Of a stretch of DNA of 50,069 nucleotides, positions 1-8,063 are shown piece by piece (position 1 is the first letter of the stretch; each line of letters opens with the position of its first letter). Origin of the DNA: Clostridium sp. MCC353 (GTDB lineage: Bacteria > Bacillota > Clostridia > Lachnospirales > Lachnospiraceae); NCBI RefSeq assembly GCF_018785315.1, contig NZ_WQPN01000072.1:1-50069 (forward strand). Reading direction: 5' to 3'. The notes under the pieces are model-generated. The model did no database searches, had not been told where the DNA came from, and saw nothing but the letters and a program-made list of their open reading frames with translations. The translations under genes and the position numbers were made by a program.

Positions 1-44
1 CCATCCGCCTGAACGGTTTCGGGCCTCACATTCCCTGGATCCCC

Positions 45-79
45 GGCGTTACTTCCGCCAATCAACTAAATAAAGATTT
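45..79 (-). repeat. Copy A of a short dispersed repeat (ATTGGCGGAAGTAACGCC core)
   Basis: Read on the minus strand this copy begins AAATCTTTATTTA, continues into the core ATTGGCGGAAGTAACGCC and is followed by G-rich DNA. About 30 of 35 positions match the copy at 49960-49994, and the core matches 16322-16339. The repeat supplies the last codons and stop of the GH3 gene (reading V-D-W-R-K-stop), so it appears to have inserted at, or to define, the 3' end of that gene. The core carries a GGCG/CGCC dyad. Its function is unknown. Confidence 0.6.
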
Positions 80-2334
80 ATTTTATTAATAAACTCCTCC
101 AGGTCTTCTCTTTTTGTTCCTGTAAAACTGGCAAGTCCCCGAAGAGGCATATAATAAATCATGGCATTTCCGGCTTGGGCAGTCAGTGCGGAGGACTCTG
201 AGTCAGCATCATTCCCGGAAGCGCCGAACTGTTTCTTTAATTTGGATAAATATGGCTCCAAAAGCTCTTTTAGCGGCTCCTGATCAATCAGATCTCCAAA
301 TATAGTGTCAAAAGTCACTTTTTCATAAATCATTCTCGTGGATTCTACAAAGATGCTCTCCTCCAGCACAATTTGCTGAGAAGATTTCCCAATCTGTACG
401 CCGTATTCACCGCTTTCTGCCTGCCAGTCATGTACAGAGGTATTCCAATAGGAAAAATCCCGCTTTTTCAGTTTGAAATACACAGTTTTTTTCTCTCCAG
501 GCTCTAAATATATCTTTTCAAATCCCCGGAGTTCCCTCATAGGTCGAATCACTTCTCCGTTTTCCGGAGGCGCCACATAGAGCTGAACCACTTCTTTTCC
601 CGGTACGGCTCCAATATTGGCCACCTCCACGGAAACCAATAGTTCTTCCGTATCCTTCATAGATATTTTGTCCAGCTTCAGATCCGAATAGGCGAATTCC
701 GTGTAGGAAAGCCCATGTCCAAATGGGAACAGCGCATCCATGCGTTTTTTATTATAATAACGGTAACCTACAAACACCCCTTCCCTGTATTCCACCCGGT
801 TTCCTTCTCCCCGGTAAAAGAGATAAGACGGGTTGTCCTCTAATTTCAATGGGAATGTCTCCGGCAGCCTTCCGCTTGGATTCACCCGGCCAGTGAGCAC
901 ATCCGCAACAGCGCCTCCGATGGCCTGTCCTCCCAGATATGCTTCCACCACCGCCTTGACCTCTCCAATCCAGGGCATTTCCACAGGCGATCCATTGTGA
1001 AGCACCACGACTACGTTATCCTGTACCTTTAATACCGCATTGATCAGTTCATTCTGGCAGTCCGGCAGTCTCATATGGCTTCTGTCATAACCCTCAGATT
1101 CAAACGAATCCGGAAGTCCGGCAAATATCACAGCCACATCCGCCTTTCCTGCGTTTTCTACCGCTTCCTCTAAAAGTTTTCTGTCTGTTTGATCTGTTTC
1201 ATCATGAAATCCCTGGGCATATGTCACATGAGGCAGACTGTTTGACAAAACCTCCCAGGATGAGGTGATTTTACTGCTGTTAATATGGGAGGAACCGCCG
1301 CCCTGATACCGCGGTTCTTTTGCATAAATACCAATACAGGCTATTTTTTTCTCTGAATTCAGAGGAAGAATCTGCTGGTTTTTTAATAACACAACGCATT
1401 CTTCAGCTATCTTTCTAGCTGCTTCATGATCTATATCCCTATCAAATGACGCGTTTCTGTCCCGGTTTTCTTCAAACCTGTATACAATGTTAAGTATGCG
1501 TTCACAGGCCTGATCCACTACAGCTTCATTTAAGCTCCCATTCAAAACAGCTTCTTCAATCAGACGGTCATTGGTTCCATGGGAAGAGGGCATTTCCAGG
1601 TCAAGGCCGGCTTCCAGATCCGGCACACGGTCATTGACCGCCCCCCAGTCACTCATCACATAACCGTCAAACCCCCACTCGTCCCGCAGAACATGGGTAA
1701 GATATTCTTTGTTTTCAGCCGCATATACGCCGTTAATTTTATTATAGGAACACATCATAGTCCAAGGTTTCTGTTCCTTCACCGCATCTTCAAAAGCTGC
1801 CAGATATATTTCCCTCAGGGTTCGTTCATCCACTTCTGAAGATGAAGACATCCGCCGGTGTTCCTGATTATTCGCTAAAAAATGTTTCGGGCTGGTACCT
1901 ACATGCTTGCTCTGGACGCCTTTTATAAACGCTCCTGCCATCTGAGAAGACAAATACGGATCTTCCGAATAGTATTCAAAATTCCTGCCACACAAAGGAG
2001 ACCGTTTGATGTTTAAAGCCGGTCCCAAAACAACGCTGACACCTTCTGCCTGACATTCATTTCCTATTACTTCTCCCAGCCGGGTTACTAATTCCCGGTC
2101 AAAAGATGCAGCTGTGGCACATCCTGCCGGGAAACATACTGCCTTTATACTTTCATTCAATCCAAGATGGTCCGCCTTATCGGCTTGTTTTCGCAATCCA
2201 TGAGGACCATCAGACACCATGGATGCCGGTATTCCCAGCCTCGGCACCGCTTCGGTATGCCAAAAATCCGCTCCTGAGCACATAGCCGCCTTTTCTTTAA
2301 GAGTCATTTTTGCAACTAATTCTTTTACGTTCAT
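49..2334 (-). CDS. Glycoside hydrolase family 3 beta-glycosidase
   Basis: A 761-residue protein of the GH3 family, which hydrolyses terminal beta-linked sugars (beta-glucosidase, beta-xylosidase and related activities) by a retaining mechanism. The N-terminal TIM-barrel domain carries GPALNIKRSPLCGRNFEYYS and KHFLANNQEHRR. The nucleophile is Asp229 in the motif VMSDWGA. The middle alpha/beta domain (about 300-530) includes GGGSSHI and the SESYDRSHM-like loop (ESEGYDRSHMRLP). A fibronectin-III-like domain follows (about 555-640), then a C-terminal extension of about 90 residues. There is no signal peptide, so it is probably cytoplasmic and acts on imported oligosaccharides. The ATG has AAGGAAGG upstream. 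The last residues are encoded by a dispersed repeat. It ends close to the window edge, so its downstream neighbour is not visible. The exact substrate cannot be read from sequence. Confidence 0.93.
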   Translation of the reverse strand: MNVKELVAKMTLKEKAAMCSGADFWHTEAVPRLGIPASMVSDGPHGLRKQADKADHLGLNESIKAVCFPAGCATAASFDRELVTRLGEVIGNECQAEGVSVVLGPALNIKRSPLCGRNFEYYSEDPYLSSQMAGAFIKGVQSKHVGTSPKHFLANNQEHRRMSSSSEVDERTLREIYLAAFEDAVKEQKPWTMMCSYNKINGVYAAENKEYLTHVLRDEWGFDGYVMSDWGAVNDRVPDLEAGLDLEMPSSHGTNDRLIEEAVLNGSLNEAVVDQACERILNIVYRFEENRDRNASFDRDIDHEAARKIAEECVVLLKNQQILPLNSEKKIACIGIYAKEPRYQGGGSSHINSSKITSSWEVLSNSLPHVTYAQGFHDETDQTDRKLLEEAVENAGKADVAVIFAGLPDSFESEGYDRSHMRLPDCQNELINAVLKVQDNVVVVLHNGSPVEMPWIGEVKAVVEAYLGGQAIGGAVADVLTGRVNPSGRLPETFPLKLEDNPSYLFYRGEGNRVEYREGVFVGYRYYNKKRMDALFPFGHGLSYTEFAYSDLKLDKISMKDTEELLVSVEVANIGAVPGKEVVQLYVAPPENGEVIRPMRELRGFEKIYLEPGEKKTVYFKLKKRDFSYWNTSVHDWQAESGEYGVQIGKSSQQIVLEESIFVESTRMIYEKVTFDTIFGDLIDQEPLKELLEPYLSKLKKQFGASGNDADSESSALTAQAGNAMIYYMPLRGLASFTGTKREDLEEFINKINLYLVDWRK

Positions 2335-2365
2335 TGCGCACCTTCCTTTTATGTTTTCTGTCTCT

Positions 2366-2374
2366 ATTATACCA
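2366..2374 (-). promoter_or_regulatory. Extended -10 promoter of the GH3 gene
   Basis: On the minus strand TGGTATAAT, an extended -10 element, lies about 30 nt upstream of the GH3 start codon. No convincing -35 is present, as is common for TGn-extended promoters. Confidence 0.5.
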
Positions 2375-2473
2375 AATGCGCAGGATTAAAGAGTAAATTT
2401 TCCGGCTGATTTTATCATTTTTCCGTCCTGTGCCCAACAAAGAAGAATGCCGCCCATTTACCGGATAGCAAAA

Positions 2474-2517
2474 AAACTCATCCGGCCGCCTATTATAAAC
2501 AGCGGCCTAATGAGTTT
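2474..2517 (-). terminator. Rho-independent terminator of the MBL-SLC13 operon
   Basis: Inverted repeat with arms AAACTCAT..GGCCGC and GCGGCC..ATGAGTTT. On the minus strand it is followed by a run of seven T. It lies directly after the stop of the SLC13-type transporter gene. Confidence 0.75.
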
Positions 2518-2539
2518 AACCTTTTTATATTTCCTTTAT

Positions 2540-4018
2540 TTATATCAAATACGCACATAAAATATAAGCCGCCGAAGAGGTGACAATCACAATCGGGAAG
2601 ATCAAAAGCCCATAAGACCACACCCATTTAGGATCATCCTTCATACAGTCGGCCCCCAGATAAAGCGGCGCCGAACCGCCCGCCGCCATGGTGAGAAATG
2701 CGCACAGGGCAGTCATTACGATGGCAGGAATAATACAGCTCGGGTTAATTCCCAGATTCAGGCCGTATTCGATCAAAAATGGGCCCACAACCGTACCGAT
2801 AATCACCGCGGTGGCCGTATTGGAGAAAACATTGGTACAGATCAGGGTTGCCGCAACTAAAACCAGCACAAAGACCGGGAACGGCATATTTCCGAACACT
2901 ACATTCATGATTCCGCTCAGCCACCCGCGGATCCCTAACCCTTCATTGGAAATCATGCCGCCGATAGCGGTAAATGCGCAGACACAGAGCACGATTCCCC
3001 AGTTTACCGATTTACCCATGGAACGCTCCACGTCAAACAAAGGTTCTCCGTCTATATGTACAAGTCCTAAAATCACTACCATCAAAACAAACCAGAATCC
3101 CTGTCCTACCGCGTTAATGATCTCATATCCGTAAATGCCTTTTGGAAGCCAGATCATGACGATGGAATAAGCAATGCCCAGTATAAATATACCAAATGTA
3201 AAGGACTGCTTTTTATTGAATTTCGTTCCTCCGTCCCCGCAGATAGCCGCAATATCCACATGTTTCAGCTTATGGAAATCCACCCGGAACAGCGGTTTTA
3301 AACAGAGCGCAAATGAAACGGATATGAACAAACCAGAAAGAGCCGCTGAAGCCATATAGGATACCTGGTTGATTTCCAAGCCCGCCTCCACGATTCCGGC
3401 TGCCAGAAGGTTATAGATCATAAGCGCCATCCCTTTAAAAGGAAGAATTCCTCCGCCTACGGAAGACGCAATCAACGCTCCTGTTGTCATGGCTTTTTTC
3501 CACTGGCTTTTGTTATCATATCCCACGGAATCTCCTATGGAACCGACCATAGCCACGCTGAACAGGAACGCGCCCAAAGAGCTGGCAAGAGCGCCCAGAA
3601 CAGTGACCGCAACCATAAACACGCAGGTAAACAGCACCGGCCTGCCGTTTAACGCCTTCCTGGAAATCATCCATCTGGCTAACACGCTGTCCGCTCCGCT
3701 TTCCGTCAGAGCGTATAAAAGCACGAAGATAACAATTAACTGCCAGACCGTAGGGCTTCCCAGCGTAGTGCTGATAACCGTGGCAGCATCTGTATATCCG
3801 GTCAATATCATGGCGAACATGATGAGAAATGACGGGACAATCATGCCAAACCGGTTGGCGATCAGCCAGATTCCGCCGATAAAGATTCCGATGGCCTGCA
3901 CCCCCTGCCTGGTAATGCCGCCCCAAAGCGGACAGATCAGACCGAATATAAACATAAAGAACAAACTCACTGTGAGATGAAGCAATTGCTTCTGTGTATA
4001 AGCCTTTCCCTTCTCCAT
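2540..4018 (-). CDS. SLC13/DASS-type anion (di/tricarboxylate-like) transporter
   Basis: A 492-residue polytopic membrane protein with roughly a dozen hydrophobic segments and a short cytoplasmic N terminus. Its shape fits the SLC13 / ion-transporter superfamily: paired re-entrant regions (SLGAFLFSVAMVGSIGDS near 145-165 and TNVFSNTATAVIIGTVVGPF near 395-415) and conserved Asn/Thr-rich loops. Members move sulfate, succinate, citrate or other carboxylates with sodium or by exchange. It starts 18 nt downstream of the MBL-fold gene, so the pair is an operon. The divergent LytTR/GHKL genes suggest signal-controlled uptake of an organic anion. The substrate is unknown. Arsenite-permease-like relatives are an alternative placement. 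Confidence 0.78.
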   Translation of the reverse strand: MEKGKAYTQKQLLHLTVSLFFMFIFGLICPLWGGITRQGVQAIGIFIGGIWLIANRFGMIVPSFLIMFAMILTGYTDAATVISTTLGSPTVWQLIVIFVLLYALTESGADSVLARWMISRKALNGRPVLFTCVFMVAVTVLGALASSLGAFLFSVAMVGSIGDSVGYDNKSQWKKAMTTGALIASSVGGGILPFKGMALMIYNLLAAGIVEAGLEINQVSYMASAALSGLFISVSFALCLKPLFRVDFHKLKHVDIAAICGDGGTKFNKKQSFTFGIFILGIAYSIVMIWLPKGIYGYEIINAVGQGFWFVLMVVILGLVHIDGEPLFDVERSMGKSVNWGIVLCVCAFTAIGGMISNEGLGIRGWLSGIMNVVFGNMPFPVFVLVLVAATLICTNVFSNTATAVIIGTVVGPFLIEYGLNLGINPSCIIPAIVMTALCAFLTMAAGGSAPLYLGADCMKDDPKWVWSYGLLIFPIVIVTSSAAYILCAYLI

Positions 4019-4036
4019 AAATCCCTTCCCCTTCTA

Positions 4037-4903
4037 TTATTTTCTTTCCGGCAGCGATGGCTGAGGCGGCAGGAACTGATCCAATTCTTTTGCCTGTTTT
4101 TCCAGCCCGTCCAGACACATATTTAAAAACATGGCTTCATAATACTTATAATTCTCTTTTCCAAGGACAAATGGATTGGGTATTCCATCCGTAATTTTAT
4201 TCACCAGTTCCAGCTTCTCCGTCCCTTTATCCAGAAACGGATGGGTGCTGATTTCCACATCACAGCCTGCCTTGGCGGTCACCTCTGCAAATGCAAGGGC
4301 AGACTTTAGATAAGTGACTTTATCACTCATCTTATACGGAAGGCCCGAGCCGCCCCACATGGCCGCCATATGAGGCCGTCCCTCATCTGTCACCGGAAAC
4401 ACATAGCTTAAACATCCCGGCGTGTGCCCCGGCGTAGATACACACTGAATCGTCGTATCTCCAAGAGTAAATGTATCCCCGCCCTCTAAAAAATCATTGA
4501 TTTCCCATTTTAAAACCCCGGTCCTGTTTCTGGTATCCGTTTTGGCAAACTCATAATCCACCCTGGACATGTAAATTTTACAGCCGTACTGATCCCTGAA
4601 CCAGTCTGCCGTCCCGTAGTGGTCCCCATGCCCATGAGTGATCAGAATGGCCTTTAAATCCGCCGGATCCAACCCCAGATCCTCAAATCCTTTTAAAATC
4701 ATCTGCTTATGTTCTTCATATGGTTCCATACAGTCCAGAAGGATCAATCCTTCTGTGGTCTCCAGAACAAAACACCCCACATTCGGCGTTCCGATAAAGG
4801 ACAACTGGTCGAAAAACCGGGTTGCCGGATATGGTTCCACCTTCTGTCCAAACAGCGGTTTGTGTGCCGCCGGTCTGCGCCAGCTTTGAATTGTTTTCTG
4901 CAA
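4037..4903 (-). CDS. Metallo-beta-lactamase-fold hydrolase
   Basis: An MBL-fold protein of about 288 residues with the zinc motif HGHGDH, a later STPGHTPG His and THPFLD near the C terminus. The layout is close to subclass-B3-like and glyoxalase-II-like hydrolases without being a clear resistance enzyme. There is no signal peptide. Start choice: an in-frame ATG at 4927 lies almost on the predicted transcription start (-10 ACTATA at 4934-4939 on the plus strand) and has no ribosome site. A TTG at 4903 is 9 nt after AAGGGG, so I prefer it. The gene is first in an operon with the SLC13-type transporter, suggesting it hydrolyses the transported compound or a product of it. The substrate is unknown. 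Confidence 0.82.
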   Translation of the reverse strand: MQKTIQSWRRPAAHKPLFGQKVEPYPATRFFDQLSFIGTPNVGCFVLETTEGLILLDCMEPYEEHKQMILKGFEDLGLDPADLKAILITHGHGDHYGTADWFRDQYGCKIYMSRVDYEFAKTDTRNRTGVLKWEINDFLEGGDTFTLGDTTIQCVSTPGHTPGCLSYVFPVTDEGRPHMAAMWGGSGLPYKMSDKVTYLKSALAFAEVTAKAGCDVEISTHPFLDKGTEKLELVNKITDGIPNPFVLGKENYKYYEAMFLNMCLDGLEKQAKELDQFLPPQPSLPERK

Positions 4904-4943
4904 ATCACTACACCCCTTCTCTTTCATTTAATGACTATAATTT

Positions 4944-4998
4944 AACAGGGTGTGGAAACAGGTACAATAGCCGCAGCATAACAGGTCATTTTTACAGC
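4944..4998. promoter_or_regulatory. Paired AACAGG direct repeats, candidate LytTR binding sites
   Basis: Four related hexamers in the same orientation start at 4944 (AACAGG), 4957 (AACAGG), 4980 (AACAGG) and 4993 (TACAGC). The spacings are 13, 23 and 13 nt, forming two matched pairs. They lie between the -10 of the MBL operon and the -35 of the response regulator gene, where a LytTR regulator could control both divergent units. LytTR proteins of the AgrA/ComE group bind direct repeats resembling TAACAGTT. That this regulator binds here is inferred. Confidence 0.45.
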
Positions 4999-5012
4999 AT
5001 AAATGGATCAAA

Positions 5013-5041
5013 TTGACGAATGATGTAAAATCAGATATGAT
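5013..5041 (+). promoter_or_regulatory. Sigma-A type promoter of the LytTR/GHKL operon
   Basis: TTGACG at 5013-5018 and TATGAT at 5036-5041, separated by 17 nt, about 20 nt upstream of the response regulator start. Confidence 0.65.
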
Positions 5042-5062
5042 AATTTTAATAGCGGGAAGGGG

Positions 5063-5782
5063 ATGAAATACTTGTGGAAGATAATCATTTGTGATGACGA
5101 ACCGGATATGTGTGCCCAGCTCCGGGGACTGCTGGACCGTTTTTCTGAAGAATGCGGCATCAGGTTTCAGACAGAAGAATGCCATTCGGGAAAGGAACTT
5201 TTAAATTCCATAACATTTGATACCGATATCGTCCTTTTGGATATCAAAATGGAGCCCATGTCCGGCATGCAGGCCGCCAGGTCCATCCGGGAAAAGAACC
5301 ATGAAGTCTGCATCATTTTCATAACCACCATGACCCAGTACGCCATGGAAGGCTATTCGGTACACGCTTTTGGATTCATAAAAAAACCGGTGCGCTACGC
5401 CCAGTTCCGGCTGCAGATGCTGGATACCGTCCGGCTTTTAAAAAGCAGGGCCGGGGAGACGGTCATGCTCAAGACAGGAGGCAGGACCTATAATCCCGAT
5501 ATCCGTACAATCCGTTATTTCGAGATATTCGGCCATGAAATCCACGTGATACTGGAGGACGGCGGCTTTACCTGCTATGGAACATTGGCGGACATCGAGC
5601 AGGAACTGTCCGAAAAACATTTTTACCGGTGTCACAAGAGTTATCTGATCAACCTGCGATTTGTTGGCCAGATTCTCACAAATGAAGTCATTTTAAGGGA
5701 TGGGAAACGGATTCCCGTCAGCAAATACCGCAGAAAAGGGCTTTTAGACAGTTTTGCCAAGTATATGGGAGGTCATTTATAA
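5063..5782 (+). CDS. LytTR-family response regulator
   Basis: A 239-residue two-component response regulator. The N-terminal receiver domain (about 5-125) has the acidic pair Asp11/Asp12, the phospho-acceptor Asp60 in IVLLDIKM, a Thr in FITT and Lys in FIKKPV. The C-terminal LytTR DNA-binding domain (about 137-235) includes the ending typical of the family, FYRCHKSYLINLRFV and GKRIPVSKYRRKG. The listed ATG directly abuts GGAAGGGG. A TTG at 5072, 9 nt downstream of that ribosome site, may be the real start (protein then begins near W-K-I-I-I-C-D-D). Its stop overlaps the kinase start by one base. It probably controls the divergent MBL/transporter operon and itself. Confidence 0.92.
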   Translation: MKYLWKIIICDDEPDMCAQLRGLLDRFSEECGIRFQTEECHSGKELLNSITFDTDIVLLDIKMEPMSGMQAARSIREKNHEVCIIFITTMTQYAMEGYSVHAFGFIKKPVRYAQFRLQMLDTVRLLKSRAGETVMLKTGGRTYNPDIRTIRYFEIFGHEIHVILEDGGFTCYGTLADIEQELSEKHFYRCHKSYLINLRFVGQILTNEVILRDGKRIPVSKYRRKGLLDSFAKYMGGHL

Positions 5783-7095
5783 TGGACAGCACTCAGGTCT
5801 TCCGTTTTTTCTTTGACGCCGCCATGGTGGCCTGGTTTGCCCTGCCGGTTCAGCAGGAGACGGACCAGCCAGTCACAAAAAAGCTTACAGGCTGGTGTTT
5901 TCTTTTGTTCCTGCTTCCCATTTACCTCTATACCGGTTCGGGAAATGTGCTTGATATCGTGTTCCGCTTTTTAATGCGGGCTTTGGCCTATTCCCTGTGG
6001 ATCCGGTTCAACAAGGGGCTCTCTCCTGCCAAAAGCCTGTATTTCGGCGTTCTCTGCTGGATCACGTTTACCTGTGAAAACAACATATTTTTAACGCCCC
6101 AGCTGTCCGCTATCCGGTGGAACCAGATTTCTTACGGCCTTCCATTTATCAGCGATACGGTAATCAACCGGAGTTTTGAATTCATACTGGAATTATTTTT
6201 AATCACGTTAGTCAGCCGCCTGATCCCCTTGGACAACATACGGCGGATCAGCAGGAACAGGGTCTGGCTGGGAGCTGCGCTGATCGGCTGCGAACTTTAT
6301 GTCAAATACACCCTGAAACTGATGTCCATGCTGCCTTCCGGCCAGTATCCGCCGGAGCTGACCATTTATCCGATCCTCATGCAGCTTCTGACCCTGATGG
6401 CCTTGATTATGTTTGAACGATACCTCTATCACCGGGACCTGCGGGAAGCCGCCCGGCTGGGGGAGGCCATCAACAGATACCGCTATGAAAATGCCCTGAC
6501 CCGTCTGGTGGCGGACGACGATCTGCGCCGCCTTCACCACGACTTAAAAAATCATCTGATCGTGCTTCATAACATGATTGACGACAACCAAAACGCGGGA
6601 GAATACATTTTAAAGCTGATGCAGGGAATCGCCGGTTATGAAAGGCTTGTGGAGACAGGAAATAAGATTCTAAACGGGCTTTTGTCTGAAAAAATCCAGG
6701 CTGCGGAGAAAGAACAGATTGACGTGAATGCCTGTTTTGATTTCCGGACAGGGGCATTTATCGATGATCTGGATGTCTGTGCAATCTTCGGAAATGCCAT
6801 GGACAACGCCATAGAAGCCAGCCGCCGGGTAAAAGACCCGGAAAAGCGCTGCATCTTAGTGAAATGCAGCGCTGAATCGGAAAACCTCGTTATCTCATTT
6901 ATGAATTATTTTGAGGGGGATTTAAACAGTGATGGAAAACGGCTTTTAACCACCAAAACCGGTCATATGCACGGAATCGGGTTGAGCAGCATCCAGCGGT
7001 CTGTGGAAAAATACGGCGGAACCATGGTGGCCGATACGGATGATTTTCATAATTTTATACTCACGGTGTTGATTCCCATTCCAACAAAAACCTGA
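5782..7095 (+). CDS. GHKL-type sensor histidine kinase (AgrC-like)
   Basis: A 437-residue membrane sensor kinase paired with the LytTR regulator. The N-terminal part (about 1-215) is hydrophobic with about six membrane segments. The cytoplasmic linker is followed by a dimerisation/phospho-acceptor motif RLHHDLKNH (His near 253). The ATP-binding GHKL domain has the N-box GNAMDNAIEASR and a glycine-rich segment HGIGLSSI. Members of this group usually sense peptides or small molecules in the membrane. It is co-transcribed with the regulator (TAATG overlap) and convergent with the next gene. The signal is unknown. The genetic linkage suggests the substrate of the neighbouring transporter. Confidence 0.9.
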   Translation: MDSTQVFRFFFDAAMVAWFALPVQQETDQPVTKKLTGWCFLLFLLPIYLYTGSGNVLDIVFRFLMRALAYSLWIRFNKGLSPAKSLYFGVLCWITFTCENNIFLTPQLSAIRWNQISYGLPFISDTVINRSFEFILELFLITLVSRLIPLDNIRRISRNRVWLGAALIGCELYVKYTLKLMSMLPSGQYPPELTIYPILMQLLTLMALIMFERYLYHRDLREAARLGEAINRYRYENALTRLVADDDLRRLHHDLKNHLIVLHNMIDDNQNAGEYILKLMQGIAGYERLVETGNKILNGLLSEKIQAAEKEQIDVNACFDFRTGAFIDDLDVCAIFGNAMDNAIEASRRVKDPEKRCILVKCSAESENLVISFMNYFEGDLNSDGKRLLTTKTGHMHGIGLSSIQRSVEKYGGTMVADTDDFHNFILTVLIPIPTKT

Positions 7096-7145
7096 TGGCG
7101 GCCGCAGGCTGTGTTTGTATATTGGCCGTCCGGATATTATGGTTT

Positions 7146-7724
7146 TTACTTTTTAATAAGCCCGTGTTTATTACAGCAGACATAAAATTGGCCCTTATGC
7201 ATTTTGGGGAAACGGATCTCTGGGGACTGTTCTGGATAAAGCTTTACTAAAAGAATCCTGTCCCAGGTAACATATGCCGCAAAAGTGATGTAATGATCTT
7301 TGCTCATATCGTGCCGCATCATAATATAGTAATCATTTTCTATTTCTTCAATCTGAATTTCATGCTGCGGATCTTCCTTTTGGGGAACCATGGGGGACAG
7401 TTTCCTGCCGCAGCATGAAATCTCACTTTCGCCTGTGCCAAACAGGATGTTCCCGCAGTCCGGGCAGACATAAAACTTTATTTTTTTCATATTTCCTCCA
7501 TCTTTATCATTGGGTTCCAAATCGCCTGATAATATTTTCTCAATATTGATTTCCAAAATGGCGGATAAATCCCTGAGCAGGGATACATCGGGGCAGCCTA
7601 TGCCTCGTTCCCACTTGGAAATCGTCCTGTCGCTGATGTTCATCGCATCGGCAAGGTCTTTCTGCGTCATACCCTTTTCCTTGCGCATGGCGAGTATCAG
7701 CCTGCCAACTTTACTACAGTCCAT
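7146..7724 (-). CDS. XRE-family regulator fused to a desulfoferrodoxin-like (superoxide reductase) module
   Basis: A 192-residue two-part protein. Residues about 7-62 form an XRE helix-turn-helix (MTQKDLADAMNISDRTISKWERG). Residues 86-110 match a desulforedoxin iron site: CPDC at 87-90 and the CC pair at 104-105. Residues 118-192 resemble the superoxide reductase domain with plausible Fe ligands His121, His138, His144, Cys184 and His187 (RHDMSKDH and CCNKHG motifs). Desulfoferrodoxins reduce superoxide in anaerobes, so the fusion suggests an oxidative-stress-sensing regulator. An internal ATG at 7490 (Met79) follows GATGGAGGAAAT, a good ribosome site, so a free desulfoferrodoxin of 114 residues could also be made. 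The main start has AGGAGGTG upstream. Calling it a sensor is inference. Confidence 0.82.
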   Translation of the reverse strand: MDCSKVGRLILAMRKEKGMTQKDLADAMNISDRTISKWERGIGCPDVSLLRDLSAILEINIEKILSGDLEPNDKDGGNMKKIKFYVCPDCGNILFGTGESEISCCGRKLSPMVPQKEDPQHEIQIEEIENDYYIMMRHDMSKDHYITFAAYVTWDRILLVKLYPEQSPEIRFPKMHKGQFYVCCNKHGLIKK

Positions 7725-7742
7725 ATCTTCACCTCCTCCCTA

Positions 7743-7771
7743 ATCATATCCGCGTTTTGTAATATTTGCAA
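7743..7771 (-). promoter_or_regulatory. Possible promoter of the XRE-desulfoferrodoxin gene
   Basis: On the minus strand TTGCAA and TATGAT are separated by 17 nt. The -10 lies very close to the ribosome site, so the leader would be extremely short, which lowers confidence. Confidence 0.35.
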
Positions 7772-7799
7772 CAAACGCTCCGTAGAGTTTTTTGCCGGA

Positions 7800-7940
7800 A
7801 ATGCGGCACGGCCAAAAGCTGAGGCGTTCCGCTCAACAAGAAAGAATCCCGCTCGCTGGATTCTCCGCCTGCGGCGGGTCGCTTCAGCGACATAATTCCC
7901 CGCCGCCGTAGTGCGATCCCATAGCCAGCCAAGCTGGCAT
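7800..7940. repeat. Intergenic cluster of small palindromes
   Basis: A GC-rich stretch between the XRE gene and the terminators that contains several consecutive dyads: GAATCC..GGATTC, CCGCCTGCGGCGG, TCGCTTCAGCGA and GCCAGCCAAGCTGGC. An open frame of 62 codons crosses it but has no ribosome site and no domain. It looks like a compound palindromic repeat of the kind that occurs many times per genome. I cannot confirm copy number here. Confidence 0.4.
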
Positions 7941-7948
7941 AGGAGGGC

Positions 7949-7989
7949 TTTTTTATTTCATAGGATGAACTTTCCTATGAAATAAAAAA
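7949..7989. terminator. Bidirectional A/T-rich palindrome
   Basis: Perfect 17-bp inverted repeat (arms TTTTTTATTTCATAGGA and its complement) with a 7-nt loop, running into the next hairpin. A T-run exists on each strand. Confidence 0.6.
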
Positions 7990-8036
7990 GACCCGGAAAG
8001 CGGTGAAAAGCATACTTTTCATCCCTTCCGGGTCTT
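7988..8036 (-). terminator. Terminator of the cell-wall-binding protein gene
   Basis: Nested hairpin with outer arms AAGACCCGGAA / TTCCGGGTCTT and inner arms TGAAAAG / CTTTTCA. A T-run follows on the minus strand. It lies 28 nt after the stop of the upstream gene. Confidence 0.75.
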
Positions 8037-8063
8037 CTTTATATAAAATTATATCAAGTTTAC

